Below are positions 9,189-16,873 of a stretch of 47,060 nucleotides of DNA, in pieces. Origin of the DNA: Streptomyces muensis (GTDB lineage: Bacteria > Actinomycetota > Actinomycetes > Streptomycetales > Streptomycetaceae); contig NZ_JAKEIP010000041.1 of the NCBI RefSeq assembly GCF_021474425.1, positions 1 to 47,060 on the forward strand. The letters are read 5' to 3'. The notes beneath the pieces were generated by a model. The model made no database searches and was not told the DNA's origin. It was given only the letters and a program-made list of their open reading frames with translations. The position numbers and the translations under genes were made by a program. Each line of letters opens with the position of its first letter. Positions within the stretch are counted from its first letter, which is position 1.

Positions 9189-9449
9189 CCGCACCCGGCG
9201 ACGAGACCTCAGCCCCCACCGGACGGTTGCCGCACCCCACCCAGCACCGGGACGAGGGCAGAGTGAGCAAGGCCACTCCCCGCCCCCAACCCGGTCCCCC
9301 GGGACGGGCACGGCTGCGGCGTGTGCGTGATCTGGGGTGGACGTGGTCTGCGACATAGGCGTTTTCGTCCGGATATGGCTAGCTGGATGTGCTTGCCTCG
9401 CGCACAGCGCCGTGTCGTCGGCGCTCGTCCTGTCGATCCTGGGAGACCC

Positions 9450-11189
9450 ATGCGCCTGCGCGTACCCTCCGTTCCGCGAAACCCCTCCGCATCCCGTATC
9501 GCCTCGATTCCGCCCGTAGTCCTGGCCGGCGGCGCCCTGACCGTCGGTGTCGGGGGGCTGTATCTGGCCGGGCTGTTGCTGGCGGGCGGGGACATAGACG
9601 CCGGTACGACCGTGCGCGGGGTGGACATCGGCGGGCTGAGCCGTGCGGAGGCCGTCCGCAAGCTGGAGGCGCGGCTGGGGTCGGCCGGTGCGCGGGACCT
9701 CGCGGTGACCGTCGGTGACCGCGAGGGCACGGTCGATCCGCGGCAGGCCGGCATCACCTTCGACTTCGCCGAGACCGTCGACCGAGCGTCACGGACCCAC
9801 GCCGCCGATCCGTTCACCGTGATCGGCGGGCTGTTCCGTTCCGGCGGCCCCGTCCAGCCCGTCGCACAGGTCGACGAGGACAAGGCCCAGGCAGCACTGA
9901 AGAAGGTGGCGAAGTCGCTCGACCAGAAGGTCCGCGACGGCGCCGTCGGCTTCGCGGACGGCGAGGTCCGCCAGGTCGCCCCGCACAACGGCTACGCGCT
10001 GGACACGGCCGCCGCCGTCGCCCCGCTGCGGGAGTCCTTCCTGCGCGGCGACGCGGGCGAAGTCACGGCCCTGCCGGCCCGGGAGACGAAACCCGAGGTC
10101 ACGGCGGCGGAGGTACGGCGGGCGGTGCGCGACTTCGCGGAGCCGGCGATGTCGGCACCGATCAGGCTCGCGGCGGCCGACCGCCGGTTCACGATCTCCC
10201 CGGACGACCTCGGCGAGTACCTGACGATGCGCCCGGACGACAAGGGCAGGCTGACCCCGAAGCTCGACGCCGAGGGCCTGCGCGCCTCCCCCGTGGTGGC
10301 CCGCAACCTGTTCGGCCTGCCCGCCGAGCCCCGCAACGCCACGCTGCGCCTGGCCGGCGACCGGGTCGTGGCGGCCGACGACGCCAGGTCCGGCGTACGG
10401 ATCACCGACGAGGCGCTCGGCGAGGCCGTGCTGCCGCTGCTGACCAGGTCGGGCACCGCCCGCACCGGCGAGGTGGACGCGCGCGTGATCCAGCCGCAGG
10501 TGACCGCCGAGAACGCCGCGCGGCTGGGCCTGCGGGAGAAGATGTCGTCCTTCACGGTCAACTTCGAGGCGGCGCCGTACCGCACACGGAACATCGGCCG
10601 GGCGGTGGAGCTCATCAACGGCTCCGTCGTCATGCCCGGCAAGACCTGGAGCTTCAACCGCACCGTGGGCGAACGCACCGAGGCCAACGGCTTCGTCGAC
10701 GGCATCATGATCCTCAACGACGAGTTCACCAAGGCACCCGGTGGCGGTGTCTCCGCCGTGGCCACGACCGTGTTCAACGCGATGTTCTTCGCCGGGGTCA
10801 AGCCCCTGGAGTACGGCGCCCACTCGTTCTACATCGAGCGCTACCCCGAGGGCCGCGAGGCGACGGTCGCCTGGGGCAGCCTGGACCTGCGCTTCGCCAA
10901 CGACTCCGGGAACGCGATCTACATCCAGGCCCAGTCCACCGATACCTCCGTCACCATCACCTTCCTCGGCACCAAGAAGTACGACGAGATCGGGTCGGTC
11001 ACGGGGCCGCGCACGAACGTGAAGGAGCCGGAGAAGAAGGTGAACTCGGACGAACAGTGCGTACCGCAAACTCCGCTGGAGGGCTTCGACGTCACCGTGC
11101 AACGGGTCTTCGTCGCCGACGGCCGAGAGGTCAAGCGCGAGCCGTTCCGTACGCACTACACGCCGCGGGACGAGATCGTCTGCGAGTGA
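9450..11189 (+). CDS. VanW-family protein with N-terminal peptidoglycan-binding-like repeats
   Basis: A 579-residue membrane-anchored protein. A single N-terminal membrane segment (VVLAGGALTVGVGGLYLAG) is followed by two YoaR/peptidoglycan-binding_4-type regions. The C-terminal VanW domain has KTWSFNRTVGERTEANGF, GGGVSAVATTVFNAMF and HSFYIERYPEGREATVAW. VanW proteins are associated with cell-wall processes in vancomycin resistance clusters and elsewhere; their exact activity is unknown. The ATG at 9450 has GGGAGA five bases upstream. It seems to be the last housekeeping-type gene before the biosynthetic region. Confidence 0.9.
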   Translation: MRLRVPSVPRNPSASRIASIPPVVLAGGALTVGVGGLYLAGLLLAGGDIDAGTTVRGVDIGGLSRAEAVRKLEARLGSAGARDLAVTVGDREGTVDPRQAGITFDFAETVDRASRTHAADPFTVIGGLFRSGGPVQPVAQVDEDKAQAALKKVAKSLDQKVRDGAVGFADGEVRQVAPHNGYALDTAAAVAPLRESFLRGDAGEVTALPARETKPEVTAAEVRRAVRDFAEPAMSAPIRLAAADRRFTISPDDLGEYLTMRPDDKGRLTPKLDAEGLRASPVVARNLFGLPAEPRNATLRLAGDRVVAADDARSGVRITDEALGEAVLPLLTRSGTARTGEVDARVIQPQVTAENAARLGLREKMSSFTVNFEAAPYRTRNIGRAVELINGSVVMPGKTWSFNRTVGERTEANGFVDGIMILNDEFTKAPGGGVSAVATTVFNAMFFAGVKPLEYGAHSFYIERYPEGREATVAWGSLDLRFANDSGNAIYIQAQSTDTSVTITFLGTKKYDEIGSVTGPRTNVKEPEKKVNSDEQCVPQTPLEGFDVTVQRVFVADGREVKREPFRTHYTPRDEIVCE

Positions 11190-11220
11190 CGCCCCGGCCG
11201 GGCCGGCGGACGGTCCGCCG

Positions 11221-12066
11221 TCAGCTGGCCGCGACCGTGGCCCACAGCGGGGCGAACCCGGCGGTGGCGGAGGGGTTCTTGGGGCGGCGCATCGGCAGGA
11301 GGTGGTCGTCCGTGCCCGCGTTGAGGATCTCGGCCTGCAGCCGCTGGAGCTCCTCCGAGGGCTCCAGGCCCAGTTCCCGCCTGAGCACGGAGTAGAGGTT
11401 CTGGTAGGCCTGGAGGGCTTCGGCCCGGCGCCCGGCCCGGTGCAGCGCGGAGATGAGACGGCCGTGGAACCACTCGTGCAGCGGGTGGTCGTTGACCAGG
11501 ATGCGCAGTTCCGGGAGGACCTCCCGGTAGCGGCCCAGCTGGAACTCGGTTTCCACGCGGAGTTCGAGTGCCCGGATTCTGAGTTCTTCCATATGGGCTA
11601 TTCGGCCGGTGAGCACCCCGGCTATGGGCACATTGCTCAGCATGGGCCCGCGCCACAGCGTGCGGGCCCGGTCCAGGTGGGCGGCGGCCTTTTCGGGTGC
11701 GCCCTGGTGGAGTTCCCGCTGGGCGCTGCGGACGAGTTCCTCGAAGACACAGGCGTCCACTTCGCTCCGGGCGATGTCGAGGAAATAGCCGGGTGCCTGG
11801 GTGAGCAACAACTTCCTCTCGCCGGAGACCACTTGTGCGTCGTGGAGCATCCGGCGGGCGTGGTAGACGTGCGTCTGGAGGGTGCGCGGAGCGCCGCTCG
11901 GCGGGTTCTCTCCCCAGAGTTCACGGACCAGCGTCTCCGTGGCGACGGGCTCGCGCGGCTGGAGCGCCAGCACCGCGAGCATCTGACAGATCTTTGGCGC
12001 CTTCGGAGCGAACGTGTCGCCTTCATCGGTCGTGATCCGGAAAGGGCCGATGAGGTGGAACTGCAC
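11221..12066 (-). CDS. SARP-family transcriptional activator
   Basis: A 281-residue Streptomyces antibiotic regulatory protein of the short type (ActII-ORF4, RedD, DnrI, CpkO). The N-terminal OmpR-like winged helix (about 1-95) includes QFHLIGPFRI, KICQMLAVLALQP and LQTHVYHARRML. The bacterial transcriptional activation domain follows (about 100-250) with VLPELRILVNDHPLHEWFHG and ALQAYQNLYSVLRRELGLEP. The GTG at 12066 is chosen because the winged helix begins there and AAGGAG lies about 12 bases upstream. No TTA codon was seen. It is the most likely pathway activator, and its upstream region carries an ARE-like palindrome. Confidence 0.92.
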   Translation of the reverse strand: MQFHLIGPFRITTDEGDTFAPKAPKICQMLAVLALQPREPVATETLVRELWGENPPSGAPRTLQTHVYHARRMLHDAQVVSGERKLLLTQAPGYFLDIARSEVDACVFEELVRSAQRELHQGAPEKAAAHLDRARTLWRGPMLSNVPIAGVLTGRIAHMEELRIRALELRVETEFQLGRYREVLPELRILVNDHPLHEWFHGRLISALHRAGRRAEALQAYQNLYSVLRRELGLEPSEELQRLQAEILNAGTDDHLLPMRRPKNPSATAGFAPLWATVAAS

Positions 12067-12136
12067 TGGCCACACGCTCCTTCCGCCGCCGTCAGGCGCT
12101 CGTGTCGGTGCCTGGGTGGTCGATCCAGACAGCTCC

Positions 12137-12208
12137 GACGGTAGGCAGTGGAGGGCTGTGAGTCTTCTGTGCCGGACCGAGAGTGTCACATTACCGGACG
12201 GTAGGTCT
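12137..12208. promoter_or_regulatory. SARP upstream region with repeated GACGGTAGG and ARE-like palindrome
   Basis: GACGGTAGG occurs at 12137-12145 and again at 12197-12205, exactly 60 bp apart. The second copy is part of TTACCGGACGGTAGG, where ACCG and CGGT form an inverted repeat separated by two bases. Receptors of the GBL family bind palindromes of this kind. Its position about 120 bp before the SARP start would suit receptor control of the activator, as known for ScbR and cpkO in S. coelicolor. Confidence 0.4.
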
Positions 12209-12224
12209 GTTCATGTGGAGCACG

Positions 12225-13400
12225 TCACTTTCGAGCCGCGAGGGAGGCGCCGGAGAGCACCGGGGCGCTGTCCAGAGCGACGGCCAGATGGGCGGCGGAG
12301 GCCAGGGTGACGTGCCGGTGCCAGCCGGGGAACGACCGGCCCGCGAAGTCCCGTATCCCCACCTTGTCGGCAATCGCGTTGAAGTCGCGCGCGACGACGA
12401 GCGGCAGCACGGTCAGCCACAGGACCAGCGGCAGCGACTGGACACCGCCGCCGACCAGCCACAGCTTCCCGGGCCTGGAGACCGCTTTCGGCCACTCGCC
12501 CACCAGGGTCATGCCTCCGCCACCGCCTCCCGCGGCGGTCGGCGCGGCGGCGGTGACGGGTACCGCCACGGCTGTCGTCGGGCGCTCCCCCGAGTTGATC
12601 TGCTGCCGCAGACTGACGAGGGAGGAGGCCAACTCCGCGGCCGTACGCACCCGATCGCCGTACTTGGGCAGCTCCGAGCGGTCGATGCGCAGCTGTTGCT
12701 GAGGGTCGACCCGTACGACGAAGGGGACGCCGGCGGAGGCGAGGTGCCGGGCCAGGGCCACCGCGTCGACGCCGTCCACGTCCACCACGACCGGGCCGCG
12801 CTGGACTCCCGGGATGGCCGTGACGGCGTCCACGGCCTCGCGCACGCACTCGTCGAGGGTGTCGGCCGTGACCCCGGCGGGGATGCCGGCCCGTTGCCGG
12901 AGGGGGCCACTGAGCCAGCGGCCGGAGAGCCGCAGCCGCCAGTCGACGGGCACCGCGGTCCGGGCGGAGACCAGCCACGTCCCGATGGCCTGCTGGCCGG
13001 TGACGGTCTGTCCCATGTGCGGCAGGAAGTGCTGGTCCACACCGATCGAGTGCGAGCCGACCTTGGGGATCATCGTGGACCGGACGACCCAGGCCTCCGG
13101 GGCCAGGTGCCGCTGCGCGTACCGGGCCAGGGCGTGGCGCACCGGCGTCCACTCCCAGGGCGACTCGCTGATGAAGTGATGGACGCTCTGCTGCGCCGCG
13201 CCGCCCTCGAACTGGGCGGCGATGTTGCGCAGCGTCTTGCGTCCCGGCGCGGTCAGCAAACCGCGCACATAGCGCTCGGCCTTGAGTCGCTGACCGCTGC
13301 GCTGCAGGGATCCGAAGAGATGAGCACCGAGTTCTTCCAGCTGGGATTCGCAGGACGAATCCAGGTGTGTGCAGACGGGTTTGAGCAGGCTCAGACGCAC
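12225..13400 (-). CDS. IS701-like transposase-fold protein, catalytic residues apparently lost
   Basis: A 391-residue protein with the overall layout of IS701/IS4-type transposases: N-terminal helical domain with QFEGGAAQQSVHHFISES, RNase-H-like core with IPKVGSHSIGV and VVVDVDGVDAVALARHL, and a C-terminal GWHRHVTLASAAHLA. Where the family has an Asp-Asp-Thr catalytic strand, this protein reads VVRSTMIPK (residues 105-113). The helix that normally carries the last Glu reads ARDFNAIADKVG. Asp207/Asp209 remain. A GTG at 13400 follows a GGGGGA ribosome site. No terminal inverted repeats or target duplications were seen. A receptor-type palindrome lies upstream. It may be a domesticated, non-mobile protein or simply a decayed element kept full length. 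Confidence 0.75.
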   Translation of the reverse strand: MRLSLLKPVCTHLDSSCESQLEELGAHLFGSLQRSGQRLKAERYVRGLLTAPGRKTLRNIAAQFEGGAAQQSVHHFISESPWEWTPVRHALARYAQRHLAPEAWVVRSTMIPKVGSHSIGVDQHFLPHMGQTVTGQQAIGTWLVSARTAVPVDWRLRLSGRWLSGPLRQRAGIPAGVTADTLDECVREAVDAVTAIPGVQRGPVVVDVDGVDAVALARHLASAGVPFVVRVDPQQQLRIDRSELPKYGDRVRTAAELASSLVSLRQQINSGERPTTAVAVPVTAAAPTAAGGGGGGMTLVGEWPKAVSRPGKLWLVGGGVQSLPLVLWLTVLPLVVARDFNAIADKVGIRDFAGRSFPGWHRHVTLASAAHLAVALDSAPVLSGASLAARK

Positions 13401-13476
13401 GGATCCCCCTGTTGACGTCGGTCATGCGATCGACGAGGTGCGGCGTAACGCGCGCACCCGCCCGTCCACTCTTACA

Positions 13477-13505
13477 CAAAACCGTCACCCGGTCCGGTTT
13501 CTTTG
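13477..13505. promoter_or_regulatory. Candidate GBL-receptor operator A (ARE-like)
   Basis: CAAAACCG at 13477-13484, ten bases, then CGGTTTCTTTG at 13495-13505 form an inverted repeat of the size bound by ScbR/ArpA-type receptors. It has the same architecture as the site at 14288-14316. It lies about 77 bp upstream of the IS701-like gene and just downstream of the receptor gene. Confidence 0.55.
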
Positions 13506-13568
13506 CGCGAAGACCGGGCTTCGCCGGCGCCGGGGGCCGTGGACGCCTTCAGGACCGTGGTCGCGGCG

Positions 13569-14231
13569 TCAGGAGGGCGCGACGGGCACGGGTGGCGCGT
13601 CGGCCGACCGGGCCGCCGCCAGCAGGTGTTCGGCCCGGTAGGGGGAGGTGTCCAGCTTGGCCAGCACCTCGGGCGGCACGATGCTGGGCAGCAGGAGGGC
13701 GAACAGGGCCGACACCTCTTCCGACAGATTCCCCTCGGGCAGTGTCACGGTGACCAGTTGGACACCGGTCCACGCCCCGACCACGAGCCGGGCGACCTGC
13801 GCCGGCTCGATGTGGAAGTGCAGTTCGCCGCGTTCCTTGGCCTCGGTGAGCAGCTGGGTCGAGACGGCCATCCAGTCCGGCCAGCGGGTGCCGAACAGCG
13901 AGCGCGCCTTGGGGTCGACCGACAGCTGTATCGAGGCGCTGAGCACGGGCTCCCTGGGGACCCGGTAGGCCAGCAGCAGCGCCAGGTCCACCCATTCCTG
14001 CATCTTCAGGGCCTGCGGCACGACTCCTTCCCTGGTCACGGCCTCGTCGAGCACGGCACGGGCCAGCTGCTCCTTGGAGGTGAAGTGGAAGTACAGGCCG
14101 CCCCGGGTGAGTTGGACCCGCTCGATGAGCATGCCGATGGTGCTGGCCTCGTATCCCAGCTCGTTGAACATCCGGGCGGCGCCCTCGAGGATGGCTCTGC
14201 GTGTACGGATCGCGCGTTCCTGTCTGGCCAC
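13569..14231 (-). CDS. Gamma-butyrolactone receptor, TetR family (ScbR/ArpA type)
   Basis: A 220-residue TetR-family repressor. The N-terminal helix-turn-helix (about 8-55) reads RRAILEGAARMFNELGYEAS, then VQLTRGGLYFHFTSKEQLA, nearly the standard sequence of GBL receptors. The ligand domain keeps the conserved Trp region FGTRWPDWMAV (about residues 117-127). Acidic and basic residues roughly balance (about 25 against 23), nearer to a true receptor than to the basic pseudo-receptors, but not decisive. It is divergent from the AfsA-like gene with palindromes on both sides. It probably represses target genes until its butyrolactone or related ligand accumulates. The start is GTG. Confidence 0.92.
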   Translation of the reverse strand: MARQERAIRTRRAILEGAARMFNELGYEASTIGMLIERVQLTRGGLYFHFTSKEQLARAVLDEAVTREGVVPQALKMQEWVDLALLLAYRVPREPVLSASIQLSVDPKARSLFGTRWPDWMAVSTQLLTEAKERGELHFHIEPAQVARLVVGAWTGVQLVTVTLPEGNLSEEVSALFALLLPSIVPPEVLAKLDTSPYRAEHLLAAARSADAPPVPVAPS

Positions 14232-14287
14232 TCACACCACCATGACCTTTCCTTTACTAGTGCTTGAGCTCACACTTACTCGATCTC

Positions 14288-14316
14288 CAAAACCGGACGG
14301 GGGGCCGGTACTTTAG
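14288..14316. promoter_or_regulatory. Candidate GBL-receptor operator B (ARE-like) between receptor and synthase
   Basis: CAAAACCG at 14288-14295, ten bases, then CGGTACTTTAG at 14306-14316. The right half GGCCGGTACTT (14303-14313) matches 10 of 11 positions of the published ArpA half-site GG(T/C)CGGT(A/T)(T/C)G(T/G), recalled from memory. It lies in the divergent promoter region, about 50 bp before the AfsA-like start and 57 bp before the receptor start, so it could control both. Confidence 0.65.
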
Positions 14317-14365
14317 CAACGCAACTCATGCAGCTGCCTTGCAGGCCGGATCCAAGGGGGAGATC

Positions 14366-15295
14366 TTGCCCGAAGTCCCTGTCGCGCCCCGCAGTTCGTC
14401 CCGGCCCCGGGGCGAATCGCCGTCGCGGTTACTCCTGGGTGCCTACACCCACCTCAAACACAACGACGCCGTTCTCATAGACAGTTGGCAGCGGACCGAC
14501 GAGGACAGGTTCACCCTGCGTCTCGACTGGCCCGCCGCCCCTCATGGCCACCCGTACGATCCACGCGTCCTCACCCAGACGATCAGACAGAGCGGACTGG
14601 CCGTCGCCCATGCCGAGTACGAGGTTCCGCTGGATCACCAGACCCTGCTGAACTGGCTGGACGTCACCGTCTCCCCGGACTTCCGGGTCCCGGACACCGA
14701 GCCCTCGACCCTGCTCGTCGACCTCACCGTCGCCCCGGGCAGGAGCGGCAGACGCGCCGCCCACGCCATGCACATGGAGATCCGCACGTCCCCGGACGAC
14801 GAGCCCGTGGCCCGCGCCGACACCGAGTTCGGCTGGATCTCCCCGGCCGCCTACCGGCGGGTGCGCGGCGACCGGCTCACCGGCGCCTGGGGCGACTGGC
14901 CACTGCCCGACCCCGTCGAACCCGGACTCGTCCGCCGGGGACAAGCCGTGGACGTGGTGCTCGCACCCACGCGGGCGCCGCACCGCTGGCAGCTGCGCAA
15001 CGACGTGAGCAATGTGCTGCTCTTCGACCACCCGGTCGATCACGTCCCCGGACTGGTGCTGTGGGAGGCCGCCCAGCAGGCGGCCCAGGCTCTGCTGGCC
15101 CCGAGCGTCTGTGTGCCCGTCTCGGTCGCCACCACCTATCGGCGCTACGTCGAGTTCGACCAGCCCTGTCTGATCGACGCACGCGTCCTCGGCCCGCAGG
15201 GCCCGGGGCGGGTCGCCGTCCGGGTCACGGGCACCCAGGGCGACGCGACGGCCTTCACCGCGGACATCACCGCGGTGGCGCGGCCGGCGAGGTGA
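14366..15295 (+). CDS. AfsA/ScbA-type butyrolactone synthase
   Basis: A 309-residue protein with two AfsA hot-dog domains. The first is around LLLGAYTHLKHNDAVLIDSWQ (the family's K-x-x-x-x-V-L-I motif). The second is around NDVSNVLLFDHPVDHVPGLVL and ends in a strand-rich region with YVEFDQPC. AfsA proteins join a beta-ketoacyl chain to dihydroxyacetone phosphate, the first committed step to A-factor-like signals. A TTG at 14366 is used because AAGGGGGAG lies just upstream; a TTG at 14264 would place the operator inside the gene. It ends at a strong convergent terminator. Confidence 0.9.
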   Translation: MPEVPVAPRSSSRPRGESPSRLLLGAYTHLKHNDAVLIDSWQRTDEDRFTLRLDWPAAPHGHPYDPRVLTQTIRQSGLAVAHAEYEVPLDHQTLLNWLDVTVSPDFRVPDTEPSTLLVDLTVAPGRSGRRAAHAMHMEIRTSPDDEPVARADTEFGWISPAAYRRVRGDRLTGAWGDWPLPDPVEPGLVRRGQAVDVVLAPTRAPHRWQLRNDVSNVLLFDHPVDHVPGLVLWEAAQQAAQALLAPSVCVPVSVATTYRRYVEFDQPCLIDARVLGPQGPGRVAVRVTGTQGDATAFTADITAVARPAR

Positions 15296-15300
15296 CGCCT

Positions 15301-15359
15301 CGGACCGGGGAGCGCGCCGCGACCGCCGTCCACGGCCGCCGGACGCGTTCCCCGGTCCG
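15301..15359. terminator. Bidirectional hairpin terminator
   Basis: CGGACCGGGGAGCGCG (15301-15316) pairs with CGCGTTCCCCGGTCCG (15344-15359), 15 of 16 bases matching. It sits between the convergent AfsA-like and SDR genes. Confidence 0.75.
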
Positions 15360-15362
15360 CTG

Positions 15363-16127
15363 TCACTGATTGACGAAGCCGCCGTCCACCGGCATCACCG
15401 TGCCGGTCAGGAAGGGGCAGCGGTCGCTCAGCAGCCAGGCGGCCGCCTGCGCGATCTCCTCCGGTTCGGCCGTACGCCCCTGTGGTGTCAGGGAGTTGAC
15501 CAGGTCCTGCAGCCCCGGGTTGCGGCCGAACCAGTCGAGGGTGATCTCGCTGCGCGTGGTCCCCGGCGCGATGGCGTTCACCCGGACCCCCTGCTTGGCG
15601 TACTCGTCGGCGGCGGCCCGGGTCAGCCCGACGACCGCGTGCTTGGACGCGATGTAGGGGGCGGCGGTCGGAATGGCCACCAGACCGCCGACGCTGCTGT
15701 TGTTCACGATCGAACCGCCGCCGGTCGCGAGCATGGCCGCGATCTCGTGGCGCAGACAGTTGAAGACACCGCGGACATTGGTGTCCATGACGGTGTCGTA
15801 GACGTCGTCGGTCATCAGATGCAGAGGCGTGCGGTCGCCGCCGATCCCCGCGTTGTTGAACGCCGCGTCGAGCCGCCCGTACTCGGCGACGACGAAGTCC
15901 ACCGCCCGCGCCACGTCCTCGGCGACCCGGACGTCACCGACCACGTGGGCCGCCTCCGCCCCCTTGTCGCGCAGCGCGCCGACAAGAGCGGCCAGCCGGT
16001 CCTCCCGCCGAGCGGTGACCACCACTGTCGCGCCCTCCTGCGCGAACACCCGTGCCGCGGCCTCGCCTATGCCACTGCTCGCGCCGGTGACAAGGACGAC
16101 TTTCCCCGTTAGAAGATCACTGGTCAT
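15363..16127 (-). CDS. Short-chain dehydrogenase/reductase
   Basis: A 254-residue classical SDR. The NAD(P) site TGASSGIG is near residues 14-21, with NNAGIG in the middle. The catalytic Ser lies in NNSSVGG and the YIASK motif gives Tyr and Lys. The C-terminal AWLLSDRCPFLTGTVMPVDGG is typical of the family. The basic residues after strand beta-2 (TARRE) favour NADPH. The ATG at 16127 matches the family N-terminus; only a weak ribosome site is visible. The substrate cannot be told. It is divergent from the GNAT gene and may act on the polyketide or on the butyrolactone precursor. Confidence 0.88.
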   Translation of the reverse strand: MTSDLLTGKVVLVTGASSGIGEAAARVFAQEGATVVVTARREDRLAALVGALRDKGAEAAHVVGDVRVAEDVARAVDFVVAEYGRLDAAFNNAGIGGDRTPLHLMTDDVYDTVMDTNVRGVFNCLRHEIAAMLATGGGSIVNNSSVGGLVAIPTAAPYIASKHAVVGLTRAAADEYAKQGVRVNAIAPGTTRSEITLDWFGRNPGLQDLVNSLTPQGRTAEPEEIAQAAAWLLSDRCPFLTGTVMPVDGGFVNQ

Positions 16128-16175
16128 GAGGGGAGTCTGGCAGGCGAGCGGCCTCGGGCGCCGGGGCAGTTCGTG

Positions 16176-16193
16176 ATTACCGCTCGATGACCG
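16176..16193. promoter_or_regulatory. ATTACCG-CTC motif upstream of GNAT gene
   Basis: ATTACCGCTCGATGACCG resembles ATTACCGGCTCATTGACGG upstream of the flavoenzyme gene (from 19960). Both lie about 85-105 bp before the start of a plus-strand tailoring gene. This may be a shared regulator or promoter element; support is only the similarity by eye. Confidence 0.3.
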
Positions 16194-16279
16194 GGCCGTT
16201 GACCGCGCGTCATACGTTGCTGGGGCTCTGGCTCGGCACAAGAGACGAAGAATGACGGCTCGTCACGACAGGAGAAAGC

Positions 16280-16852
16280 ATGCTCGGTGCAGACCTCGGC
16301 AACGGCGTCGAACTACGTCCGACGGAGCCATGGCAGGCCGCCGAGTTCGCCGCGTTCATGGACCGCGTGCGTGCGGATCTCGATCCCTGGCTGCCGTGGG
16401 TGCACGAGGTCACGGACACCGGGCCCGCCCGGTCCTGGCTGCAGGGCCTGGCGGACAGCCAGGCCAAGGACGGGGCCCGGATCTACGGCATCCACCTCAA
16501 CGGCGAGCTTGTCGGCGGCACCTGTTTCGCGCTGTTCGAGCCGGCGACCGGGCTGTGCGAACTCGGGGTCTGGCTGGCTCCGGAGGTGCGGGGCCGGGGC
16601 CTTGCGACCACCGCCGCGCACCTGATGACCGACTGGGCGGTCCGCGTGCGCGGCATGTCCCGGGTGCAGTGGCGAGTGGCGCCGGACAACCATCCCAGCA
16701 TCGCCGTGGCCAAGCGGCTCGGTATGTCCTACGAGGGTGTCATGCGCAGCTACCTCCCCGTCCAGGACCGACGCCTGGACCTGGAGGTCTGGTCCGTGCT
16801 GGCCGAGGAATGGACGGCCGACGTGCAGGGCCCCGCATACATCCGCGAATGA
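16280..16852 (+). CDS. GNAT-family N-acetyltransferase (RimJ/RimL-like)
   Basis: A 190-residue acetyl-CoA-dependent N-acyltransferase. It starts with the RimL-type strand VELRPTEPWQAAEF. Motif A for acetyl-CoA binding is GVWLAPEVRGRGLATTAAHLM (about 95-115, with RGRGLA as the pyrophosphate loop), and VAPDNHPSIAVAKRLGM is the later conserved helix. A ribosome site GGAG lies upstream of the ATG. It is followed by the glycosyltransferase after 21 bases. It could acetylate the aminosugar, the product amine (self-protection) or an unrelated substrate. Confidence 0.88.
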   Translation: MLGADLGNGVELRPTEPWQAAEFAAFMDRVRADLDPWLPWVHEVTDTGPARSWLQGLADSQAKDGARIYGIHLNGELVGGTCFALFEPATGLCELGVWLAPEVRGRGLATTAAHLMTDWAVRVRGMSRVQWRVAPDNHPSIAVAKRLGMSYEGVMRSYLPVQDRRLDLEVWSVLAEEWTADVQGPAYIRE

Positions 16853-16873
16853 AGCCAAGAATCGGAGACACCT

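Noticed and set aside
12225..13400. Active insertion sequence
   Set aside because: No terminal inverted repeats or flanking target duplications found by eye, and the catalytic acids appear replaced; treated as an IS701-like protein, not a mobile element.
14264..14365. Longer AfsA-like protein from TTG 14264
   Set aside because: It would place the receptor-type operator inside the coding region and has no ribosome site; TTG 14366 has AAGGGGGAG just upstream.
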